Source: an uncultured Campylobacter sp. (lineage in GTDB: Bacteria; Actinomycetota; Actinomycetes; Mycobacteriales; Mycobacteriaceae). From it: a stretch of DNA of 8,897 nt. The notes under the pieces are model-generated. The model ran no database searches and was not told where the DNA came from. It saw only the letters and a program-made list of their open reading frames with translations. Shown here piece by piece: positions 1 through 4,362 of the stretch (its first letter is position 1; every line of letters begins with the position of its first letter). The stretch is from NCBI GenBank assembly GCA_946221035.1, contig CAMIME010000064.1:1-8897 (forward strand), in the 5' to 3' direction. Both the position numbers and the translations under genes were made by a program.

Positions 1-29
1 CATCTGGCCCCCGCCGGCCCCCATCCAGC

Positions 30-102
30 CGAGTTTCCAGCGAAACGGTTGTAGCGAAACGCCCGAAACCCGGGATTCGCTACAACCGTTTCGCTGGTTT
101 TG
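30..102. repeat. Hairpin repeat, copy 1 (73 bp)
   Basis: This is a perfect inverted repeat with 22-bp arms at 37-58 and 76-97. The 17-base centre can pair further (CCCG at 62-65 with CGGG at 71-74), so a transcript could fold into a very long hairpin. GCGAAAC occurs twice in the left arm and its inner flank. The same 73 bp recurs at 1235-1307 in the same orientation with three substitutions. It lies 3' of the minus-strand DUF559 gene, with the tandem array between them. No T-run follows on either strand, so it is not a classical terminator. I do not recognise it as a named repeat family. Confidence 0.9.
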
Positions 103-106
103 TGGT

Positions 107-199
107 GCCCGACCTACCGGCGAGGGCGGAGTCGGGTGCTCGACCTACCGGCGAGGGCGGATTCGGGTGCTCGACCTACCGGCGAGGGCGGAGTCGGGT
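107..199. repeat. 31-bp tandem repeat, three units
   Basis: Three head-to-tail 31-base units occupy 107-137, 138-168 and 169-199, with only one or two differences between units and no spacers. Unit 1 begins GCCCGACCTACCGG and ends GGAGTCGGGT. Its ends CCCGAC and GTCGGG are reverse complements, so each unit can form a small hairpin; units 2 and 3 carry CTCGAC instead. The period is not a multiple of three. Read on the minus strand, unit 3 encodes the last residues and the TAG stop of the DUF559 protein. The other two units are downstream copies of that same tail. The copy number is likely to vary between strains. Confidence 0.92.
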
Positions 200-1129
200 G
201 GCGGGGACGCGCGGTTCGCCCCGGTCGTCGGCACGCTGCTTTGCTTCTCGGACGCGCCGGACGCACTCCTCGGGCCGCCGCCGAATCTCCAGTGTGAAGA
301 ACCGGATGACCTCGTAGCCCTGCTCGCGCAGCCATGTCTCTCGTTTGAGCTGCTCGATGACGGCTTTGTGCGGCTTGTCTTCGAATTTTGCAAGGCCGTC
401 GACCTCGATGAGGAGGTTGCCCCATACGAGGTCGACGCGGTAGTCGTGCCCGATCCACAACTGAACTTCTACCTCAATCCCCTCATGGTGGAGGATCATG
501 CGCATGAGCGTCTCGTACGGCGATTCCGACCACGGCGTCGCCAGCTCGAGCGCTCTGCGCGCGTTGGCGATTCCCCGTTTGCCTTTCAGGCGGGCGATGG
601 TGGCGTTGATGAGCCCCCATCGCACCCGCTTCTGCTCGAGCGTGCCGTGTTGCAGCAGGCTGTCCATCGCGACCACGCCCTGAACCACCCCGTGAAACCG
701 GGCAATGTCGACGGCGGTGCGGATCGGGCTGGTGACTCGGATCTCGCGCGCTCCGCCGATGTCGTCGATGCGCGCGATGCCACGGATGTCGGACTCGGGC
801 ACGCGCATGTGCCGATACTGATGCCCATCGGGCCAATCGCTTGTCGACGGCGGGTTGCCATGCGGCTGCGCCAACTCGATCGCCTCGGTCCCATCGGGAA
901 TGGTCCACATGTCGAGCAGTCGCGCGGCCGATCGGCTGACCAGCACCGATCGATGCGCTGACGCCCCGGCGGCGTAGCAGCGCAGGTACTCGCGTTCGTG
1001 CGGTTTGAGCGCCTCCCACGCGTCAGCGCGGACGAAGCGGTGCGCGGAGAGCTGCACGCACCTTTCTCCCTCCGCGACGCACTGTCCCACCACCAGCTTC
1101 GCCAAATCGTCTGCGTTCTTTTTGTTCAT
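176..1129 (-). CDS. DUF559-type protein with Vsr-like PD-(D/E)XK fold (putative nuclease)
   Basis: The protein has 317 residues. The C-terminal third (about 195-295) looks like the DUF559 family, which is related to Vsr mismatch endonucleases. It shows SESPYE with Glu202, then YRVDLVWGNLLIEVDG giving Asp233, Glu242 and Asp244 as likely metal-binding residues, then WLREQGYEVIRF. The middle (about 120-165, VTSPIRTAVDIARF) matches the AbiEi-like/DUF559 proteins common in actinobacteria. There is no signal peptide or membrane segment, so it is probably cytoplasmic. The ATG at 1127-1129 was chosen because a G-rich Shine-Dalgarno lies just upstream; the frame stays open further upstream but runs through repeats and past ppiA's start. 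The Arg-rich tail is encoded by a tandem-repeat unit. Hairpin repeats bracket the gene, suggesting an accessory cassette. The family is supported by motif; nuclease activity and biological role are inference. Confidence 0.75.
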   Translation of the reverse strand: MNKKNADDLAKLVVGQCVAEGERCVQLSAHRFVRADAWEALKPHEREYLRCYAAGASAHRSVLVSRSAARLLDMWTIPDGTEAIELAQPHGNPPSTSDWPDGHQYRHMRVPESDIRGIARIDDIGGAREIRVTSPIRTAVDIARFHGVVQGVVAMDSLLQHGTLEQKRVRWGLINATIARLKGKRGIANARRALELATPWSESPYETLMRMILHHEGIEVEVQLWIGHDYRVDLVWGNLLIEVDGLAKFEDKPHKAVIEQLKRETWLREQGYEVIRFFTLEIRRRPEECVRRVREAKQRADDRGEPRVPATRLRPRR

Positions 1130-1130
1130 A

Positions 1131-1154
1131 TGACCCCCCGGTTCATAGGGGTCA
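1131..1154 (-). promoter_or_regulatory. Dyad covering the ribosome binding site of the DUF559 gene
   Basis: TGACCCC (1131-1137) and GGGGTCA (1148-1154) form a perfect 7-bp inverted repeat with a 10-base spacer, ending one base before the ATG. On the minus-strand mRNA the 3' arm contains the GGGGG that would serve as the Shine-Dalgarno. The dyad could therefore be a translation-blocking hairpin or an operator. A possible -10 (TACGTT, complement of 1154-1159) abuts it. The dyad is seen directly; its function is inferred. Confidence 0.5.
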
Positions 1155-1234
1155 ACGTAGCGCGCCGGGGTCCTGCTCGCAAGCGTTCCCGTGGACGCTC
1201 CTGCCGCACTCCCATCCTCACCGCACCCGCATCC

Positions 1235-1307
1235 CGAGTTTCCAGCGAAACGGTCGCAGCGAAACGCCCGAAACCCGGGATTCGCTACAACCGTTTCGCT
1301 GGATTTG
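1235..1307. repeat. Hairpin repeat, copy 2 (73 bp)
   Basis: This is the same element as 30-102, offset by exactly 1205 bp and in direct orientation, with 70 of 73 bases identical. The arms are 1242-1263 and 1281-1302. The two substitutions inside the left arm (C at 1255 and C at 1257, where copy 1 has T) leave C/A mismatches on the plus strand but G.U wobble pairs in a minus-strand transcript. It sits in the intergenic region between the DUF559 gene and ppiA. Confidence 0.9.
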
Positions 1308-1309
1308 CG

Positions 1310-1350
1310 CCCCGAGGGCCCGGACCGCCCACCCCGAGGGCCCGGGCCGC
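1310..1350. repeat. Short GC-rich direct repeat, two units
   Basis: CCCCGAGGGCCCGG(A/G)CCGC occurs at 1310-1328 and again at 1332-1350, a 22-bp pitch with one difference. Each unit contains GGGCCC, which is palindromic. The repeat lies just upstream of the ppiA promoter candidate. No function is evident. Confidence 0.7.
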
Positions 1351-1385
1351 AATACCCTGCAACCACCACCCGCCCCGAACCCGCG

Positions 1386-1391
1386 TACCCT
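1386..1391 (+). promoter_or_regulatory. Candidate -10 element for leaderless ppiA
   Basis: TACCCT fits the corynebacterial TANNNT -10 pattern and ends seven bases before the A of the ppiA ATG. Transcription would then start at or next to the start codon. No Shine-Dalgarno is visible in front of ppiA, which fits leaderless expression. No convincing -35 was found, as is common in corynebacteria. Confidence 0.45.
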
Positions 1392-1398
1392 AGTCCCC

Positions 1399-1920
1399 AT
1401 GACTCAATCGACGCAGACAATGACCCTGCACACGAACCACGGCGACATCAAGATCGACTTGTTCGGCAACCACGCTCCGAAGACCGTCGAGACGATCACG
1501 GGCCTGGCCAAGGGCACGACGGAGTACTCCACCGCCAACGCTTCCGGCACGAACGAGGGCCCGTTCTACAACGGCGCGATCTTCCACCGCATCATCCCCG
1601 GTTTCATGATCCAGGGTGGTGACCCGACCGGCACCGGCACCGGCGGCCCGGGCTTCCAGTTCGCGGACGAGTTCCACCCGGAGCTCTCCTTTGACCGCCC
1701 CTACCTGCTGGCGATGGCGAACGCGGGCCCGGGCACCAACGGCTCCCAGTTCTTCATCACCGTGGACGCGACCCCGTGGCTGAACAACCGCCACACCATC
1801 TTCGGTGAGGTCACCGATGAGGCCTCGAAGAAGGTCGTCGACGAGATCGCGAACGTGCAGACCGGCCGCATGGACCGCCCGGTCGAGGACGTTGTGATCA
1901 ACTCCGTCGAGATCGCCTAG
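1399..1920 (+). CDS. ppiA: Peptidyl-prolyl cis-trans isomerase, cyclophilin type
   Basis: This is a 173-residue single-domain cyclophilin that catalyses cis-trans isomerisation of Xaa-Pro bonds during protein folding. The active-site signature is intact: FHRIIPGFMIQGGD (about 62-75) gives His63, the catalytic Arg64, Phe69 and Gln72; GTNGSQFFI (112-120) gives Phe119; WLNNRHTIFGEV gives Trp127, Leu128 and His132. These align with the human CypA residues R55, F60, Q63, F113, W121 and H126. There is no signal peptide or lipobox, so it is cytoplasmic. The length is normal for the bacterial family. The first ATG was chosen because a TANNNT element lies at leaderless distance; a second in-frame ATG at 1420 would remove only seven residues. 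A strong terminator follows. The position beside the crgA-pknBA region matches the mycobacterial and corynebacterial order. Confidence 0.96.
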   Translation: MTQSTQTMTLHTNHGDIKIDLFGNHAPKTVETITGLAKGTTEYSTANASGTNEGPFYNGAIFHRIIPGFMIQGGDPTGTGTGGPGFQFADEFHPELSFDRPYLLAMANAGPGTNGSQFFITVDATPWLNNRHTIFGEVTDEASKKVVDEIANVQTGRMDRPVEDVVINSVEIA

Positions 1921-1934
1921 CCGCACCGACTGCT

Positions 1935-1963
1935 CGCCCCCGCCACCAGCGCGGGGGCGTTTT
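1935..1963 (+). terminator. Rho-independent terminator after ppiA
   Basis: A perfect 9-bp GC stem (CGCCCCCGC at 1935-1943 with GCGGGGGCG at 1951-1959) encloses a 7-base loop and is followed by TTTT at 1960-1963. It lies 14 bases after the ppiA stop and ends six bases before the rhomboid ATG. It may therefore limit read-through into that gene. Its left arm and loop are repeated exactly at 1993-2011. Confidence 0.85.
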
Positions 1964-1969
1964 CGTACC

Positions 1970-2632
1970 ATGCTGAAGACATCTCTCCGCGGCGCCCCCG
2001 CCACCAGCGCGATCGCCGTCATCTGCACCATCGTGTTTGCGGTGGTGGCGCTGCAATCGCGTTCGCTTACCGACGTCGTGTGGGCCTCCCCAGTCGGCGA
2101 ATCCACCATCCTGTGGGGCCCGCTGGTCAAGGACCTCGGATACACCCGCGTGTTCACGTCCGCGTTTCTCCACCTCGATGCCACGCACTGGTTTTTGAAC
2201 ATGTTCATGCTCGTGTTCATCGGCGCCGAGGTGGAGCGCTTCGTGGGCACCGGGCCGTTCACGCTCGCGTACCTCGCGGGCGTGACGTGGGCGTCCGCGG
2301 CGGTGCTGGCCTTCAACTTCACCACACCCACCGCGGGTGCGTCGGGGGCGCTGTACATGCTCATGGCTGTGCTCATTGCCATCGCTTCTCGACGATCCAC
2401 GGACCTGCGTGCCCCGATCACGTTGATCGTTGTCAACTTGGTGTACACGTTCATGGCCCCTGCGGTGTCGTTGTGGGGCCACCTTGGGGGTTTGGCCGCG
2501 GGTGCCGTGATGGCCTGGCCGCTCACGGCGCCGAATACACGAATCCGATGGCTTGCGGCTTCGGTGTCGCTTGCCATCGGATGTGTTGCGGTATGGGTGC
2601 TCACGCTGCCCTCGACCACGCCGGTGTACTGA
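1970..2632 (+). CDS. Rhomboid family intramembrane serine protease
   Basis: This 220-residue polytopic membrane protein cleaves other membrane proteins within the bilayer; no substrate can be deduced here. The rhomboid hallmarks are present: RVFTSAFLHLDATHWFLNMF (60-79, with the conserved H68, H73 and N77), GASG (123-126) with catalytic Ser125, and SLWGHLGG with catalytic His171 in a later helix. About six hydrophobic segments are visible, starting near residue 12 and ending near 212, which fits the basic six-helix bacterial form without extra domains. The ATG at 1970 places a short Lys/Arg-containing N-terminus ahead of helix 1, but no good Shine-Dalgarno is visible; only a G-rich terminator arm precedes it. 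The gene follows ppiA, as I recall for C. glutamicum. A DnaA-box cluster begins immediately after the stop. Confidence 0.93.
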   Translation: MLKTSLRGAPATSAIAVICTIVFAVVALQSRSLTDVVWASPVGESTILWGPLVKDLGYTRVFTSAFLHLDATHWFLNMFMLVFIGAEVERFVGTGPFTLAYLAGVTWASAAVLAFNFTTPTAGASGALYMLMAVLIAIASRRSTDLRAPITLIVVNLVYTFMAPAVSLWGHLGGLAAGAVMAWPLTAPNTRIRWLAASVSLAIGCVAVWVLTLPSTTPVY

Positions 2633-2836
2633 GCTTGCCCTGTGGAGTTCTCCACAGGGGTTGTCCACAGAAGTTATCCACAGTGTGAAGAACTACACGC
2701 GTGTGGTTAGTCGAACACCCCGCCGAGATGGCGGAGCGACACACCGAAGAAAGCGGGTATTTTCGATTCCGCGCCAGCACATCACACGCCCCTGTGGAAG
2801 TAGTGCACAGAGTTATCCACAAGTGTGGATAGAGGG
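2633..2836. other. DnaA-box-like cluster (possible DnaA-binding region)
   Basis: No gene is supported in these 204 bases. Exact DnaA boxes TTATCCACA occur at 2674-2682 and 2813-2821, and TTGTCCACA (the form common in actinobacteria) at 2661-2669. One-mismatch sites are TTCTCCACA at 2648-2656 and, on the minus strand, CTATCCACA at 2824-2832. The boxes at 2648, 2661 and 2674 are direct repeats spaced exactly 13 bp apart. The last pair forms a palindrome, TATCCACA-AG-TGTGGATA (2814-2831). Between the two groups are a 10-bp palindrome ACACGCGTGT (2695-2704), a small CCGCC/GGCGG hairpin (2720-2734) and a short AT-richer patch near 2760. DnaA boxes bind the replication initiator; whether this acts as an origin, a DnaA titration site or a DnaA-regulated promoter is inference. 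Confidence 0.7.
2638..2659. repeat. Palindrome CCCTGTGGAG-TT-CTCCACAGGG
   Basis: Perfect 10-bp arms with a 2-base spacer lie six bases after the rhomboid stop codon. The right half contains TTCTCCACA, one base from a DnaA box. No T-run follows, so the dyad is more likely a protein-binding site than a terminator, although it could also stop or stabilise the rhomboid transcript. Confidence 0.7.
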
Positions 2837-2879
2837 ATGAGTGGACGCGACATAGATGCCGTTGTAAAATCACTTACGA

Positions 2880-2897
2880 CAGATACGGCAGATATGG
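2880..2897. repeat. 9-bp tandem repeat before the HTH gene
   Basis: CAGATACGG is followed directly by CAGATATGG (2880-2888 and 2889-2897, one difference). It lies 20 bases before the HTH gene start, between the DnaA-box cluster and the Shine-Dalgarno. It could be an operator half-site pair for the HTH protein itself; this is only suggestive. Confidence 0.4.
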
Positions 2898-2917
2898 CAC
2901 TTATTGGAGGAATTCCG

Positions 2918-3319
2918 ATGGCAACAATGACTCCGCAGCGCTTCACCACGTCCGAGGCGGATCGCCTGTTTGAGTTGGCTGAGGACACCGAACTGTCGGG
3001 CAACATTCGTGAGTTGCTGGCGCGTATTGCGCAGATGGCTGAGGACGGGCAAACCATTTACCTTCTTGGCGGAGACGATGTGGTTTCTCCAAATGACGCA
3101 GCGAAACTTTTGAACATGAGTCGCACGCACCTTTGTAAACTCCTTGATCGCGGGGAGTTGCGCTCCTATAAAGTCGGATCGCACCGACGAATCCGCGTGC
3201 GCGATCTTGAGGAGTTTCGCGTCAAGCGCGAGAAGGCGGAGCTGGAGTTTGTCACCGAAATTTCGCACCGCAATGAAACTCGACGCAGCCTCATTGAGGA
3301 ACTTGCAGACAAGCTTTAG
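2918..3319 (+). CDS. Excisionase/MerR-type HTH DNA-binding protein (antitoxin-like)
   Basis: The protein has 133 residues. Positions 53-100 form an HTH_17/excisionase-like domain: VSPNDAAKLLNMSRTHLCKL is the helix-turn-helix, followed by LDRGELRSYKVGSHRRIRV (the beta-wing) and RDLEEF. The N-terminal 50 residues are probably helical and the C-terminal 30 are charged and helical, a layout seen in small antitoxin-like regulators. The start was placed at 2918 because GGAGG (2906-2910) lies seven bases upstream. Longer in-frame starts at 2837 and 2825 lack a well-placed Shine-Dalgarno and reach into the DnaA boxes. The next gene begins 32 bases after the stop, so the two are probably co-transcribed. 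The protein may autoregulate through the repeat at 2880-2897. The DNA-binding domain is clear from the sequence; the antitoxin role is only a guess from family resemblance, and no PIN or other known toxin is adjacent. Confidence 0.85.
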   Translation: MATMTPQRFTTSEADRLFELAEDTELSGNIRELLARIAQMAEDGQTIYLLGGDDVVSPNDAAKLLNMSRTHLCKLLDRGELRSYKVGSHRRIRVRDLEEFRVKREKAELEFVTEISHRNETRRSLIEELADKL

Positions 3320-3351
3320 CCGTCGTGATGCCTGTCGTGCACTATTGAGCC

Positions 3352-4362
3352 ATGCACTCTCGGCGCGCGCGACCCACGCTTCGGCTACTTCGAGAAGATT
3401 TGTTGGAGGGTTGGGAAAACCCCTGGCCACTCCGTTCGATCAAGTCTGAAAACCTCGAGGCTCTCCATCCTCTGAGTGAGCTGCCGCACCCGATAATTCG
3501 GAGGGCATCCGAATCTTTCGATGTGGATCCGAGTGGGGATCAGCACGAGGGACTCATCCAGAGCGCGCGACCACTTGTCTTGTTTGAAATCAAGAACTCG
3601 CAGTGGCGAGGTGGTGTTTGGCGGGATCCTGACACAGACGTGCATTGGCTGGTTGCTGCCGGGCTCGCGAAAGGCGATCACCTAGATCACGATGACTTCT
3701 ACGAGAAACTGAAGCGGGATCAGAACAAAGATCGTCTGTTGCCGACACCCGGCGATCAGCGGCTTCTTAAACTGGAGACCGCTGCGAGGCTTGTCACCGA
3801 GTGGGAGTTAGACGTACAGTCACGCGTTCTCTCCGCTCTGCAAGAGGTCAGCAGTGGCGGCGTCAAACGTTTCGATGTCGAGGTTCCGACGGTGAATAGC
3901 ACCGCAGATCGATTGGTGACGGTCGAGCTCACCGTGGTCCAGGATCGTTCGAGTGGATCGATTCACCTAGACGAATTGGTTGTGGAGTTCGAGCCAGCTC
4001 CGCGGTTTACGGCTAGTTCGCACCTACGCGTCGCGAGGGATGTTGTGCTGACAGCATTGTGTCCTGCCCCTCACGAGTGGGCGCTGGGCGGCACATGGTT
4101 ATCTGCCTCGACGGTCGGAGAACCGGGTGCGTGGAGGGATCGCGAGGCGACGCTCGCCGATTACGTTCGAGATGGGGTGTTGGTGGAGCCGGTGCCGAGC
4201 CCCTACAAGCACTACACGCACAGAAAAAACATTGCCGACAGCACCATCAGCGGCGAGGCGGTGAGATCGTTGTGCGGAATCGCGTTTGTACCGGCCCGCG
4301 ATCCGGACCCATTGCCAATGTGTCCGAATTGCGAAGACCGGTACGGGGAGCTGCGAGCTTAG
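3352..4362 (+). CDS. Uncharacterised protein with C-terminal DUF3039-like zinc ribbon
   Basis: I do not recognise the first 270 of the 336 residues. They contain a Trp-rich stretch (LFEIKNSQWRGGVW at 77-90, then HWLVAAGLAKG, DDFYEKL, LLPTPGDQRLL), followed by a beta-rich middle (about 171-235). The C-terminus (277-336) resembles DUF3039: HYTHRKNIADSTISGEAVRS, then LCG with Cys308, FVPARDP, and CPNC with Cys324 and Cys327, which together with a His (277 or 280) could bind zinc. Stand-alone DUF3039 proteins are much shorter, so this is a fusion or a long variant. There is no signal peptide or membrane helix. The ATG at 3352 has no obvious Shine-Dalgarno; coupling to the upstream HTH gene is plausible. 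Codon use is mixed and less GC-biased than in ppiA or pknB, hinting at acquisition. The stop overlaps the stop of the convergent secreted-protein gene. Confidence 0.75.
   Translation: MHSRRARPTLRLLREDLLEGWENPWPLRSIKSENLEALHPLSELPHPIIRRASESFDVDPSGDQHEGLIQSARPLVLFEIKNSQWRGGVWRDPDTDVHWLVAAGLAKGDHLDHDDFYEKLKRDQNKDRLLPTPGDQRLLKLETAARLVTEWELDVQSRVLSALQEVSSGGVKRFDVEVPTVNSTADRLVTVELTVVQDRSSGSIHLDELVVEFEPAPRFTASSHLRVARDVVLTALCPAPHEWALGGTWLSASTVGEPGAWRDREATLADYVRDGVLVEPVPSPYKHYTHRKNIADSTISGEAVRSLCGIAFVPARDPDPLPMCPNCEDRYGELRA

Noticed and set aside
30..102. Hairpin repeat as a rho-independent terminator for the DUF559 gene
   Set aside because: The stem is strong but no T-run follows on the minus strand, and an equal copy lies on the other side of the gene where a terminator makes no sense for it.
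107..199. Possible CRISPR array from regularly spaced repeats
   Set aside because: The units are contiguous 31-mers with no unique spacers and no cas genes nearby; this is a simple tandem repeat.
1130..1420. Extension of the DUF559 reading frame upstream to about 414 residues
   Set aside because: The extra residues are encoded by the hairpin repeat, GC-rich direct repeats and the ppiA start on the other strand. They are low-complexity, and a start with a Shine-Dalgarno exists at 1129.
1390..2655. Long minus-strand open frame opposite ppiA and the rhomboid gene
   Set aside because: It is an antisense shadow spanning two well-supported genes and a terminator, with no recognisable domain.
2601..2873. 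Small open frames across the DnaA-box region on both strands
   Set aside because: There is no ribosome binding site, no recognisable domain and no coding-like composition; the sequence is explained by binding-site repeats.
2825..2917. Longer N-terminus for the HTH protein starting at 2825 (GTG) or 2837 (ATG)
   Set aside because: GGAGG with ideal spacing precedes the ATG at 2918. The upstream starts fall in or next to a DnaA box and have no well-placed ribosome binding site.
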